In this document: positions 31,370 to 40,420 of the stretch, piece by piece | Layout: the number at the start of each line of letters is the position of its first letter | How positions within the stretch are numbered: position 1 is the first letter of the stretch | NCBI RefSeq assembly: GCF_030010215.1 | Contig: NZ_JASCRR010000023.1 | Coordinates: 1 to 46,342, forward strand | Source: Tianweitania sp. UT-5YL-CI-8 | GTDB lineage: Bacteria > Pseudomonadota > Alphaproteobacteria > Rhizobiales > Rhizobiaceae | Reading direction: 5' to 3' | DNA: 46,342 nt | Position numbers and translations under genes: made by a program | The notes under the pieces: model-generated | What the model was told of the DNA's origin: nothing | The model's database searches: none | The model's input: the letters and a program-made list of their open reading frames with translations, nothing else

Positions 31370-31410
31370 AGACAAGACCCCTCAAGCTGGAGCGGATAGC
31401 GTATGCCCTA

Positions 31411-32898
31411 TCAGGGCCTGCCGTAGCGCGCCTTCAAATGCGCTGTGAAATACTGGGCGTCTAGCTTTTCGCCGGTCGCCTTTTCCATCAGCTCCGGCGT
31501 CGACCAGCGCGATCCCTGCGACCAGATCTGGTCCCGCCGCCACTCGTTCACCGCGTTGAAATCGCCGTTCGCGATCTCCTCGTCGACGGAGCCGTGCACC
31601 TTGGTCAGGGCTGCCCATTGCTGGGCAGCCATCATTGCGCCGAGCGTATAGGACGGAAAATAGCCGAACGCGCCGCCCGGCCAGTGCACGTCCTGCATCG
31701 GACCGTCGGCCGGATTGTCGATGGTGGACAGGCCGAGATAGGCCTGCATCTTGGCGTCCCAGGCTTCCGGCAGATCGGCCGCTTCGAGCCTGCCCGTGAC
31801 CAGCTCCTGCTCCAACTCGTAGCGCAGGATGACGTGCAGCGGATAGGTCACTTCGTCGGCGTCGACCCGGATCAGCCCGCGCTGCACATGGTGCACATGC
31901 GGCAGGATTTCGTCGATGGTCCAGGCTTCACCGAGATGCTTTTCGACCTCCGGCAACGCCCAGTGCCAGAAGGCCGGATTGCGCCCAAGCTGCTTTTCCA
32001 CGAACAGGCTTTGGCTTTCATGCACCGACATGCCGCGCGCCTTGCCGGACGGCCAGTGGGACCAGTCCGCCGGAAGGTTCTGCTCATAGAGCGCATGCCC
32101 GGTCTCATGCAGCACCCCCATCAGCGCGGACAGGAACTCGTTTTGCTTGTAGCGCGTGGTGATGCGTACGTCGGTCGGCACGCCGCCGCAGAACGGATGA
32201 TGCGACACCGACAGGCTGCCGCGCGTCAGGTCGAAGCCCACCGCCTGCATCATCGCCAGCCCGAGTTCACGCTGCCGCTCGGTCGGATACACGCCCGACA
32301 ACGGCTTGAGGGGCGTCTTGGCCAGACGTTCTTTCTGCACAGCCAGCGCCTCGGGCACGAAATCGACCAGGAATGCCTTGAGTTCAGCAAACACCGGCGT
32401 GATGTCGGCCACGCGGTTGCCGGGGTCGTATTGCTCCATCAGCGCGTCATAGGGAGCCAGCCCGAGCGCCTCGGCACGCAACTGCGCTTCCTCTCGCACG
32501 AGCTGTATGACACCCTCCAGCGCAGGCTCGAAGGACGTCCAGTCGTTCTTGGCGCGCAGGCTGCGCCAAAGCTGTTCGGAACGCATGCGCGCGCTGGTCT
32601 GGCGCTCAACGAATTCCGGAGGCAGGCAGGTCATGTTGGTGTGCTGGCGTCGAAACTCGCGCAGGGCGGCCGACTGGTCTTCGTCCAAGGATTCTCCGTC
32701 CGCAGCGTCGAGCCAATCCGCAACCTCCGGCGCGGTTGCCTGGCGGTGATACAGCCCTGCGAGGTTGGACATCGCCTCCGCGCGTTTCTCCCCGCCGCCG
32801 ACGGCCATATGCGTGGCCTCGTCGGCCCCGAGTATGGACATGGCATGTTCCAGCGCCTCCAGGCGGCGGCCGAGTTGGTCAAGCTTTTCGAACGACAT
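31411..32898 (-). CDS. M32-family metallocarboxypeptidase
   Basis: A 495-residue zinc carboxypeptidase of family M32 (Taq type). The HETGH zinc motif is at residues 264-268 (GVLHETGHALYEQ). Other family motifs are HHPFCGG, DVRITTRY (243-250) and SVHESQSLFVE (291-301) with the third zinc ligand. Removes C-terminal residues from peptides in the cytoplasm. The long plus-strand open frame across it is an antisense shadow. Single gene, convergent with lptE and divergent from a small DUF1304 gene. Confidence 0.93.
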   Translation of the reverse strand: MSFEKLDQLGRRLEALEHAMSILGADEATHMAVGGGEKRAEAMSNLAGLYHRQATAPEVADWLDAADGESLDEDQSAALREFRRQHTNMTCLPPEFVERQTSARMRSEQLWRSLRAKNDWTSFEPALEGVIQLVREEAQLRAEALGLAPYDALMEQYDPGNRVADITPVFAELKAFLVDFVPEALAVQKERLAKTPLKPLSGVYPTERQRELGLAMMQAVGFDLTRGSLSVSHHPFCGGVPTDVRITTRYKQNEFLSALMGVLHETGHALYEQNLPADWSHWPSGKARGMSVHESQSLFVEKQLGRNPAFWHWALPEVEKHLGEAWTIDEILPHVHHVQRGLIRVDADEVTYPLHVILRYELEQELVTGRLEAADLPEAWDAKMQAYLGLSTIDNPADGPMQDVHWPGGAFGYFPSYTLGAMMAAQQWAALTKVHGSVDEEIANGDFNAVNEWRRDQIWSQGSRWSTPELMEKATGEKLDAQYFTAHLKARYGRP

Positions 32899-33004
32899 TG
32901 CGGCTCCTTGCAGTACAATCCGAGAGAATCCACTTGCAGCACCTTGGGATCGACGGTCAATGGTGCTGGCTTAAGGAAGGGCTGTCGCGGATGGTGGAGG
33001 AACG

Positions 33005-33358
33005 ATGATCGGGACTGTTCTGGTGGCGCTTGTTGCAGCCATCCATGTCTACATCGTCTATCTCGAGATGGTAGCTTGGGACACGCCGCGCGGCCATAAG
33101 GCATTCGGCCTGAAAGCTGAATTTGCGCGCGAGTCCAAAGTGCTCGCCGCCAATCAGGGCCTGTATAACGGCTTTCTCGCAGCAGGACTGATCTGGGGTC
33201 TCTATCTCGGCGACGTCGGCTTCCAGATCAAAATCTTCTTCCTGCTATGCGTTGCCATAGCCGGCCTCTATGGCGCAGCGACGGTCGGCAGGAAAATCCT
33301 GTTCATCCAAACCGTCCCAGCCGTGGCAGGATTGATTGCGCTCTGGCTGGGATGGTAA
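33005..33358 (+). CDS. DUF1304 membrane protein
   Basis: A 117-residue protein with four hydrophobic segments. The start MIGTVLVALVAAIHVYIVYLE, then the WDTPRGHKAFGL loop and the NQGLYNGFLAAGL segment, are typical of DUF1304 family proteins of unknown function. A GGTGGAGGAACG site precedes the ATG. Inner membrane. Divergent from the M32 carboxypeptidase. Confidence 0.85.
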   Translation: MIGTVLVALVAAIHVYIVYLEMVAWDTPRGHKAFGLKAEFARESKVLAANQGLYNGFLAAGLIWGLYLGDVGFQIKIFFLLCVAIAGLYGAATVGRKILFIQTVPAVAGLIALWLGW

Positions 33359-33400
33359 AGGCGTAACCTTTCTCCCGAGAGGAGCCATAGCTCCTCCGGC

Positions 33401-33781
33401 TCAGTTGCTCGCGCGAACGGCCGGCTGCACATTCTGCAGATCCCTCGGCAAGGGCTGGCTCGAACACCGCATGTGCATCTCGCGGCGGAAGAGTTTTCGT
33501 TGTTTGGTCTGGTGTTCTTTGCCAGCCGCTGCCATGCCAAGCCCGTACGGGCCAAATAACAAGGCGCCGCCCCAGCTCAGTGTCTGCTTTTCGTTGGCTT
33601 CGTAGCTGGAAGCGCGAGCCCGTATTTCCTGGCATTCCGCCGTCGACCATTTCGGGTCCTGGCTGGACAGCGAGGACGCATAGACGGCCGGCGAGGTCGT
33701 TGATGCACAACCGGCGAGCGTTGCCCCAAGCAGCAGAGCGGTGACGCTGACCCGGAAAAACGGGCTGCTCTTTTTATCCAT
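33401..33781 (-). CDS. Hypothetical lipoprotein
   Basis: A 126-residue protein starting MDKKSSPFFRVSVTALLLG at 33781 (ATG at 33790 is possible but too close to the ribosome-binding site). Lipobox GATLAGCAS gives a lipidated Cys near residue 26. Mature part small with one conserved-looking Cys pair (ECQEIR, MHMRCSS) and a Gly-rich hydrophobic segment (GGALLFGPYGLGMAAAG). Probably anchored in the envelope. Function unknown. Confidence 0.7.
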   Translation of the reverse strand: MDKKSSPFFRVSVTALLLGATLAGCASTTSPAVYASSLSSQDPKWSTAECQEIRARASSYEANEKQTLSWGGALLFGPYGLGMAAAGKEHQTKQRKLFRREMHMRCSSQPLPRDLQNVQPAVRASN

Positions 33782-33910
33782 CGTGACCATATCCCTTTTG
33801 TTCCAGTTTCTGGGATAATGCCGGCGAGTTAAGAAAGTCAAAACCGGCGGTAATCAGCCCGGCGTTGAGTTTCGGGCGGAGATAGCTGTTTCAAAAAGTC
33901 AAGTCCCCTC

Positions 33911-34939
33911 CTATCGCTCCGTCAGCTTCAACTCGATGCGGCGGTTTTTCGAGCGGGCTTCCGGCGTATCGGCGGGGTCGAGCGGCTGGAACTCGCCAAA
34001 GCCGGCTGCCACCAGACGGTTGGCCGGAACGCCATTTTCGATGAGATATTTGACCACCGCCGTCGAGCGTGCCGAGGAAAGCTCCCAGTTGTCGCGGTAG
34101 CGTCCGGTACCGGACAGCGGAATGTTGTCGGTATGCCCGTCGACGCGCAGCACCCAGTTGATCTCCGGCGGGATTTCCTTCTGGAGCTCTAGGATAGCAC
34201 CCGCCAGCTTGCGCATCTCGACCTGACCGGCATCGTTGATCTGCTCCGAACCGGTCGGGAACAGCACTTCGGACTGGAAGACGAAACGGTCGCCGACAAT
34301 CCGGATATTGTCGCGGTCGGACAGGATTTCGCGCAGCCGTCCGAAGAAATCGGAGCGGTAGCGGTTCAACTCCTGTACGCGCTGTGCAAGCGCGACATTC
34401 AGGCGTCGTCCGAGATTGGCGATCTTGGTGTTGGATTCGCGGTCGCGCGCTTCAGATGCGCCGAGCGCATCTTCAAGCGCTGCGATCTGCTGGCGCAGAG
34501 CCGAAATCTGCTGGTTGAGTAATTCGACCTGCGACAGCGCCCGCTGGCTCATCTGCCGCTCGTTATCGAGTTCGCCGCTGAGGGCGCCGATGCGCGCCTC
34601 CGCCTGCTGACCCGCACCCGCGCCTTGCGACAGAAGCTGTTCAAGCCTGCTCTTCTCGGCTTCGGCCGCCGTTAGCGAAGCCTGCAGATTGGCAAGCGAA
34701 TCCTCCACATCCTGGGTGTTGGAGCGCTCCATGGCCAGAAGCTGGGTAAGTTCGTTGATCTGCGAATTCAACCGCAGCAGCGCCTCGTCCCTGCCGGAGA
34801 TTTCCCGCGTCAGCAGGAACTGCGCCAGCACGAACACCGAAAGCAGGAACATGATGGCCAGAAGGAGCGTCGACAGCGCGTCGACGAAGCCGGGCCAATA
34901 GTCGACACGCCGGTCGGTGCGCCGCCGCGAAAGCGCCAT
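33911..34939 (-). CDS. MotB/OmpA-type peptidoglycan-binding protein
   Basis: A 342-residue protein: a short N-terminal cytoplasmic piece, a single TM helix (TLLLAIMFLLSVFVLAQFLL, about residues 23-42), a long coiled coil (45-200), and a C-terminal OmpA domain with LRVDGHTDNIPLSG, LSSARSTAVVKYLIENG and SKNRRIELKL. It is partner of the upstream MotA/TolQ-type protein (1-bp gap). The pair resembles non-flagellar MotAB-like ion channel/stator-type proteins, widespread in rhizobia; whether they energise motility or another envelope process is unknown. Confidence 0.88.
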   Translation of the reverse strand: MALSRRRTDRRVDYWPGFVDALSTLLLAIMFLLSVFVLAQFLLTREISGRDEALLRLNSQINELTQLLAMERSNTQDVEDSLANLQASLTAAEAEKSRLEQLLSQGAGAGQQAEARIGALSGELDNERQMSQRALSQVELLNQQISALRQQIAALEDALGASEARDRESNTKIANLGRRLNVALAQRVQELNRYRSDFFGRLREILSDRDNIRIVGDRFVFQSEVLFPTGSEQINDAGQVEMRKLAGAILELQKEIPPEINWVLRVDGHTDNIPLSGTGRYRDNWELSSARSTAVVKYLIENGVPANRLVAAGFGEFQPLDPADTPEARSKNRRIELKLTER

Positions 34940-34940
34940 G

Positions 34941-35957
34941 TCAGCGCTTCCCCTGCTGGTCGTTCAGGGCGTTGGCGATTTTTTCCAGCGTGTTGCGCAT
35001 CGCCTTCTGTTCTTCGGACTGGGCTTCCACCCAGTCGCGCATGATCTGCTGTTCGCTGCGCATGTTCTTGACGAGGCCGGAAATGCCGTCCGCCAGATTG
35101 GCCATGGCCGCAGCCGTGCGGGTGCTGGAACCGCCGCTTTCCTGCATGGAGCGCAGGCGCTCTGAAAGTTCACGCAGTTCTTCAAGCGAATCCGCCCGGC
35201 CAGGATCGGCGACAACCACGTCGGACGACAGATCGGTCACCGAGGACAGCCAGTTTTCCAACTCGGTGTAGAAGCGCGTCTGAGCCCGGCCCGCCTGAAG
35301 GTCGAGGAAGCCGAGAACAAGCGAGCCGGACAGACCGAACAGCGAGGACGAGAACGCCGTGCCCATGCCCTGCAGCGGCGCGGCCAGACCCTGCTTGAGC
35401 GCGTCCAGCACCGCCGTCGCATCGCCCGAACCCGGATCGAGCGACTGAATGGTATCGCCAATGGAGCCGATGGTCTCCAGAAGTCCCCAAAACGTGCCCA
35501 GCAAGCCCAGGAAGACCAGGAGGCCGATCAGATAACGCGAGATGTCGCGGCTTTCGTCGAGGCGGTTAGCGATGGAATCCAGCATCGTCCGCGTCGAATT
35601 GGTCGAGAACGCCATGGACGATGAGCGGCCGATCATCGCCTTCATCGGCGCGAGCAGCACCGGATCGGTGACATCGGCGCCGGCGCGGAAGGAATTGACC
35701 CAACGCACTTCGCGGAACAGCCTGACGACCTGGCCGATTGCCAGGAGGATGCCGATGAGCAAAACGCCGAAGATCAGACCATTAAGCCCAGGATTGGTGG
35801 TGAAGGCTGATGCGATCTGGCGATAGAGAATGGCCGCGATAAAGGCCACGATCGCCAGGAAGATGATCATCGAATAGAGAAAGACCTGCGGGCTCGACAG
35901 TCGATGCGGGTCGTAATTCAACACGTCCGAACCTGAACGGAACGATTTCAGCAAAGC
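34941..35957 (-). CDS. MotA/TolQ/ExbB-family proton channel protein
   Basis: A 338-residue membrane protein, start at 35957 (MALLKSFRSGSDVLNYDPHR). The MotA/ExbB signature region contains three to four hydrophobic segments: VFLYSMIIFLAIVAFIAAIL, the segment with LNGLIFGVLLIGILLAI, and ISRYLIGLLVFLGLLGTFWGLLET with SIGDTIQSL (the TolQ-type pore). The C-terminal tail is a coiled coil. Cotranscribed with the OmpA-domain gene downstream. Confidence 0.88.
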   Translation of the reverse strand, partial: ALLKSFRSGSDVLNYDPHRLSSPQVFLYSMIIFLAIVAFIAAILYRQIASAFTTNPGLNGLIFGVLLIGILLAIGQVVRLFREVRWVNSFRAGADVTDPVLLAPMKAMIGRSSSMAFSTNSTRTMLDSIANRLDESRDISRYLIGLLVFLGLLGTFWGLLETIGSIGDTIQSLDPGSGDATAVLDALKQGLAAPLQGMGTAFSSSLFGLSGSLVLGFLDLQAGRAQTRFYTELENWLSSVTDLSSDVVVADPGRADSLEELRELSERLRSMQESGGSSTRTAAAMANLADGISGLVKNMRSEQQIMRDWVEAQSEEQKAMRNTLEKIANALNDQQGKR

Positions 35958-36079
35958 CATCGGCGCCCCGATTCCTTTTTCCCAACCCAATAGCGGGCGA
36001 CTCTAAACGGAATTGTGACGAAATTGAAAGACGTTGCGCCCCTTTTGCCACCGCTTATGACATGGGCGGCGGCGTCGGA

Positions 36080-36769
36080 TCACAATCGATTGACCAGCAT
36101 GCAGTCGATCAACGCCGCGAAGTGCAGACCGGCACCCGTCACGACGAAAAGGTGCCACAGCGCGTTCTGGAAACGCAGTCTTTGCCTGGTGAAAAACACG
36201 ACGCCCAGCGAGTAGGCGATACCGCCCGCCACCAGCAGGACCAGCGTTGTACCTGGCAGGATATGGATCAAGGGCTGGCCGATGACCACGCCGCTCCAGC
36301 CGATGGCGAGATAGAACAATATAGCGAGGCGGTCAAAGCGGCCGGGCAGGAAAAGCTTGATGGCCATGCCGCAGAGCGCTGCAACCCACACCAGGGCGAT
36401 CGTCGGCATGGCAACGGACCTGTTGTCCAGTTGCGCCAGGAAAGGCGTGTAGGTGGCGGCGATCAGAAGGTAGATGGCAGCATGATCTAACCGCCGCAAG
36501 ATCCATTTCGCGGGCGAGATCGGCCAAAGATTGTAGACCAGCGAGATCGTCAGCACGGTCAGAAGCGAGACGACGAAAAACGCCGCAGCTACATATTCTC
36601 CAGGACCTGCATGCGGAATGGCAAGCGACAGAAGCGTAGCGCCCGCTGCAATGGCAAGCACGATACCGATGGCATGAACGATGCCATCGGCGATCAGCTC
36701 GGCGCGCGAATAGGTGAAACGTCCTGCGAAGGGGATGTGGATCTCAGACGCCTCGCGCTGGCTGTCCAT
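36080..36769 (-). CDS. Hemolysin III (PAQR/YqfA-type) family protein
   Basis: A 229-residue membrane protein, start at 36769 with GGAG five bases upstream. Seven hydrophobic segments and the PAQR pattern SRAELIADGIVHAIGIVLA, DHAAIYLLIAATYTPF and LHFAALIDCM near the C-terminus (His-containing metal-binding segments). The family includes bacterial hemolysin III homologues, mostly of unknown role in membrane fluidity or lipid metabolism. Same orientation as the IMPase gene upstream, 80 bp apart. Confidence 0.88.
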   Translation of the reverse strand: MDSQREASEIHIPFAGRFTYSRAELIADGIVHAIGIVLAIAAGATLLSLAIPHAGPGEYVAAAFFVVSLLTVLTISLVYNLWPISPAKWILRRLDHAAIYLLIAATYTPFLAQLDNRSVAMPTIALVWVAALCGMAIKLFLPGRFDRLAILFYLAIGWSGVVIGQPLIHILPGTTLVLLVAGGIAYSLGVVFFTRQRLRFQNALWHLFVVTGAGLHFAALIDCMLVNRL

Positions 36770-36849
36770 CGTAGCTCCTGCAAAACACTCCATATGGCAT
36801 CTTGCACGAGATTATCCAGAACAAAGCCAGCCGGCGTAAATGCGACGCT

Positions 36850-37650
36850 TCAGCGCGATGTCAGGGGCGTCTTGAGCGTCTTCAGCATGGCGCGGTGAAT
36901 GGCTTCGTTGCCGGCCACGATGGAGCCGCTGTCCAGCATGACCTGGCCGCCATCGATGTCGGAGACGAAGCCGCCGGCTTCGCGCACCAGCAGGATACCC
37001 GCGGCGATGTCCCAGGCCGACAGCGAATGCTCCCAGAAGGCGTCCATGCGGCCTGCCGCGACATAAGCCAGGTCGAGCGCCGCCGAGCCCAGGCGGCGGA
37101 CGCCTGCGACCTCGCCCATGACATGGCGCAATTCGATCAGGAAGTTGCCGTGGTGACCGCGTCCAAGATGCGGCACGCCGGTGCCGACGACGCAATCGCT
37201 GAGCCGGGCACGGCCCGAAACGCGAAGCCTGCGGTCGTTGAGGAACGCTCCGCCGCCGCGCTCGGCGGTATAGAGCTCGTCCATTGCGGGATTGTAGATG
37301 ACGCCGGCAACGATCTGCCCCTGGCGCTCCAACGCAATGGAAACCGAGAATATCGGCAGGCCGTGCAGGAAGTTGGTGGTTCCGTCCAGCGGGTCGACGA
37401 TCCAGCGGTGCTGGTCGTCATCCCCAGCCACCGTGCCACGCTCTTCCATCAGGAAGCTGTAGCCGGGACGGGCGCGGGACAGTTCCGTGAAGATGATTTC
37501 CTCTGCCTTGCGATCCGCCTGGCTGACATAGTCGCCGGGGCCTTTCAAGGACACCTGCAGGTTCTGCACTTCGCCGAAATCGCGCGACAGCGAGCGCCCG
37601 GCCTTCATTGCGGCCTGCACCATGACGTTGAGGATCGCTGAACGCGCCAT
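36850..37650 (-). CDS. Inositol monophosphatase-family protein (SuhB-like)
   Basis: A 266-residue Mg-dependent phosphatase. LMEERG (Glu69-Glu70), WIVDPLDGTTNFLHG (83-97, with metal-binding Asp86 and Asp89) and AWDIAAGILLVREAGG near the C-terminus are the three motifs of the FIG superfamily. Substrates may be inositol or other sugar phosphates; SuhB homologues also affect rRNA antitermination. Lies 73 bp downstream of efp on the same strand. Confidence 0.92.
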   Translation of the reverse strand: MARSAILNVMVQAAMKAGRSLSRDFGEVQNLQVSLKGPGDYVSQADRKAEEIIFTELSRARPGYSFLMEERGTVAGDDDQHRWIVDPLDGTTNFLHGLPIFSVSIALERQGQIVAGVIYNPAMDELYTAERGGGAFLNDRRLRVSGRARLSDCVVGTGVPHLGRGHHGNFLIELRHVMGEVAGVRRLGSAALDLAYVAAGRMDAFWEHSLSAWDIAAGILLVREAGGFVSDIDGGQVMLDSGSIVAGNEAIHRAMLKTLKTPLTSR

Positions 37651-37723
37651 TTGAAAGCTTCTTTCTCTGCGGACGGGGCGGTGGAGCGGGAGGACGGAGC
37701 CTGCCGTTCCGTGCCGGGCGAAA

Positions 37724-38290
37724 TCAGTCCGCGCGGCGGACGTAGGTGATTTCGTTGGTGTCGACGATGATGCGCTCGCCCGACGAGATAAAGGGCGGCA
37801 CGAGAACGCGGATGCCGTTTTCCAGCATGGCCGGCTTGTAGGACGATGCGGCGGTCTGACCCTTCACCACCGGATCGGCCTCGGTGATCGTCAGCGTCAC
37901 CTGGTCTGGCAGCGAAATGCCGATCGGGCGCTCTTCGTAGAGTTCGACCGTGACCATCATGCCATCCTGCAGGAAGGCTGCGCGGTCGCCAACGAACTCC
38001 TTCTGCAATTCGAGCTGTTCATAGGATTCGGTATCCATGAACACAAGCGCTTCACCCTGTTCGTAGAGAAAGGAGAAGTCCTTCTGCTCCAGGCGGATCT
38101 TCTCGACGGTCTCGGCGGAACGGAACCGCTCGTTGAGCTTGGTGCCGTTGATGAGGTTCTTCAGCTCGACCTGGTTGTAGGCGCCGCCCTTGCCGGGCTT
38201 CACGGCATTGGTCCTGACTGCCACCCACAGGCCGCCGTCATGCTCGATGACGTTGCCCGGACGAATTTCGTTGCCGTTGATTTTGGCCAT
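37724..38290 (-). CDS. efp: Elongation factor P
   Basis: A 188-residue EF-P with start at 38290 ([20 protein letters not shown]). The tip loop [11 protein letters not shown] carries the Lys that is modified in many bacteria; the C-terminal domain includes TNEITYV. It rescues ribosomes at polyproline stretches. Codon-start upstream at 38350 is not preferred; a 111-bp spacer separates it from the Sel1 gene. Confidence 0.96.
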   Translation of the reverse strand: MAKINGNEIRPGNVIEHDGGLWVAVRTNAVKPGKGGAYNQVELKNLINGTKLNERFRSAETVEKIRLEQKDFSFLYEQGEALVFMDTESYEQLELQKEFVGDRAAFLQDGMMVTVELYEERPIGISLPDQVTLTITEADPVVKGQTAASSYKPAMLENGIRVLVPPFISSGERIIVDTNEITYVRRAD

Positions 38291-38401
38291 GGTTTTTATC
38301 CGGAAGAGAGTTAGCCGCCTGAAAGGCGATTTCGGCGCTTCCAAGACCACAAAACGCCGTGCGAGGCAAGAGAAACCGCCGAAATCGGCAGGGACGAGGC
38401 C

Positions 38402-39631
38402 TCAGCGGATGCGGACCGAGCGTTCCATCGCCTGCTTTATCTCGTCATCCGTCAACCCGACGAGGTGGTCTTCCATCTCGGGATCGATCAGGCCCGCGCG
38501 GCGCGCCGCCATATACCAGGACGCGGCCTCGACGGGGTCAGGATCGATGCCGATGCCGCCGACATAATATTTCGCGAGCCTGTTTCGAGCGGCGACATTG
38601 CCACGTTCGGCCGCAAGCTTCATCCAGCCGAACGCCGATTTCAGGTCGCGGTCGCCGCCGCGCCCCTCGGCCATCCAAAGCGACAGGTCAAATTGCGCGG
38701 TATCGTGGTTCTGCCGGGCGGCAGCCACCATCAGAAGGCGCGCGCGGACATCGTCCTTCTTCTTGCCGCCAATACCGTTGGCGTAATATTGCGCCATCGC
38801 ATATTGCGCATCGGCCAGACCCGTTCCCGCAGCCCGTTCGAAATAAGGCTCGGCCTGGGCGAGACCTTTTTCACCGGGTTCTCGCTGCAAGATCATCTGA
38901 GCAAGATTGAACTGGGCGAGCCGGTTGCCCGACTCAGCCGCCGCCTGCATCAGCGCATAGGCAGCCTTCGCATCATGCTTGGGGCTTTTCGCATCGAGCA
39001 AAACCAGCGCTTGCTGGAACTGCGCCTCCGGCACACCTTGTTCGGCCGCAAGCTCATACCATTTGGCAGCACCGTCGCCGTCGCGCTTCACGCCGAGCCC
39101 GCGCGACAAAATCTCGGCGACAAGCGTCTGGGCGGATGCATCGCCGGCTTCGGCGCGCGTCAGAGCGAGATTGTAGGCCGTCTTGTAGAGGCCGCGCTGA
39201 AAGGCGCCATAGGCCTCGTCCAGCGGCTTTCCCCCGAAACGCTCCTGATCGATCCTGCTGGGCTGAACACGCGGCCCAACCGTGTTGCCGGCCTGCTGCG
39301 GCGTGGTCAGGTTGGGCTTCTGCCGCAACTCATCCAGCGTCGGCAGAGGGGTTGTCGGCATCTCGCCGAAGCGTGAGGGGTCAACCACCTGCGTTTCCAC
39401 GGCGCGCGGCGGCGTGGCGAGCCTCGGCGCCCGATTGGCACCGCTGGCGGAAGCAGGCGCCTGGGACTGGTCGGCCGGCTTTGGAGCTACGGGTTTCTTG
39501 GCCGTAGCAGGCTTGGCCGGAGCATCCTGGGCCGGAGCCGTCTGCGGCACAGGCTGTGCCTCTTGCGCGACGGACGCGCTCACGCCTGCCAGCAGCACCG
39601 CCAATACGGGGATGAGCCCGCCAGATTTCAT
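38402..39631 (-). CDS. Sel1-repeat (SLR/TPR) exported protein
   Basis: A 409-residue protein with signal peptide MKSGGLIPVLAVLLAGVSASVAQ, an Ala/Pro-rich linker to about residue 150 (low complexity), and then a series of Sel1-like repeats, for example EAGDASAQTLVAEILSRGLG, AEQGVPEAQFQQALVLL, AESGNRLAQFNLAQMIL and ERGNVAARNRLAKYYVGGIG. Sel1 repeats mediate protein interactions in the periplasm. The start overlaps the stop of the upstream ThiE-like gene (ATGA), indicating coupled expression. Confidence 0.88.
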   Translation of the reverse strand: MKSGGLIPVLAVLLAGVSASVAQEAQPVPQTAPAQDAPAKPATAKKPVAPKPADQSQAPASASGANRAPRLATPPRAVETQVVDPSRFGEMPTTPLPTLDELRQKPNLTTPQQAGNTVGPRVQPSRIDQERFGGKPLDEAYGAFQRGLYKTAYNLALTRAEAGDASAQTLVAEILSRGLGVKRDGDGAAKWYELAAEQGVPEAQFQQALVLLDAKSPKHDAKAAYALMQAAAESGNRLAQFNLAQMILQREPGEKGLAQAEPYFERAAGTGLADAQYAMAQYYANGIGGKKKDDVRARLLMVAAARQNHDTAQFDLSLWMAEGRGGDRDLKSAFGWMKLAAERGNVAARNRLAKYYVGGIGIDPDPVEAASWYMAARRAGLIDPEMEDHLVGLTDDEIKQAMERSVRIR

Positions 39632-40281
39632 GCAGACCCCTCGAGGCTCGGCGCGGCTTCATCGAGCAGTGCATTGGCCTGTGCCACAGCCGCCTGCGAA
39701 TCGACGCCGTCGGCAAACACAGCCAGGGACAGGGCGACGAACTCGGCGCCGGTCGCGGCAACCGCCTCGACCGAGGCGATGTCCGAGCCACCCATGACGA
39801 TGCAGGGAATCTCGATCACATCGGCCCACCACGCGCCGAGCGAAAGATTGCGATGATGCGGTTCAGGCTGGGTGTCGTAGCCGAAGCGGCCGAAGAACAT
39901 GTAATCCGGCCTCTCTTCGCCGAGATCGAGCGCATCGTCGCGCGTCTTGACGCCGCCAGTGCCCACCATCATGCGGCGCTGCAGCCGTTTGATCGTGTCG
40001 GCGAGATCGGCCTTGCTGCCTTCGACATGGATGCCGTCAGCCTGAACACGACCGACCACCCGGCTGTCGCCGGAGATGATCACGGCTACACCTTTTTCCT
40101 GGGCGAGCGGAACAACCTTTTCGGCGAAATCCTGGAAGGCCTGATCGTCGGCGCCTTCGCCGGTGAGAATCAGCGAGGCCACGTCGCCGCCTTCCAGCGC
40201 AGCCTGGACACGCTCCACCCCGACGGTGGGAGGGACGATCAGCACGATGCGGCAACGGTTGAGGGGCGTCTTTTCGGTCAT
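39628..40281 (-). CDS. Thiamine-phosphate synthase (ThiE)-like protein
   Basis: A 217-residue TIM-barrel protein of the ThiE/TenI family: a start RCRIVLIVPPTVGVERVQAAL, GVAVIISGDSRVVGRVQADG (like the DAxGVHLG part), VGTGGVKTRDDALDLGE and IPCIVMGGSDIASVEAVAATG near the end. The match to the usual ThiE active-site pattern (GVSTH, TxTK) is weak, so it may be a paralogue rather than the main thiamine enzyme. No other thi genes are next to it. Overlaps the Sel1 gene by four bases. Confidence 0.75.
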   Translation of the reverse strand: MTEKTPLNRCRIVLIVPPTVGVERVQAALEGGDVASLILTGEGADDQAFQDFAEKVVPLAQEKGVAVIISGDSRVVGRVQADGIHVEGSKADLADTIKRLQRRMMVGTGGVKTRDDALDLGEERPDYMFFGRFGYDTQPEPHHRNLSLGAWWADVIEIPCIVMGGSDIASVEAVAATGAEFVALSLAVFADGVDSQAAVAQANALLDEAAPSLEGSA

Positions 40282-40420
40282 GTCTTTGCTATCCGGTTCC
40301 GGCTATGCAGGCCGATCATGTTTGGATTGCGGCATAGAGCAAAGCAACAGCGTTGAACAGCATCACATGCACTCTCGCCAATCCGGGCGGTTGGCGTTAT
40401 TGCGAACGAAGAGGGCTTTC

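Noticed and set aside
31594-33099. Long plus-strand open frame (501 codons) opposite the M32 carboxypeptidase
   Set aside because: It is the antisense of a clearly conserved metallopeptidase and has the composition of a shadow frame in high-GC DNA.
33911-35957. MotA/OmpA-domain pair as a Zorya-type anti-phage ZorAB
   Set aside because: No ZorC, ZorD or ZorE gene is nearby, and the pair sits among conserved chromosomal genes with host-like composition; a housekeeping MotAB-like pair is more likely.
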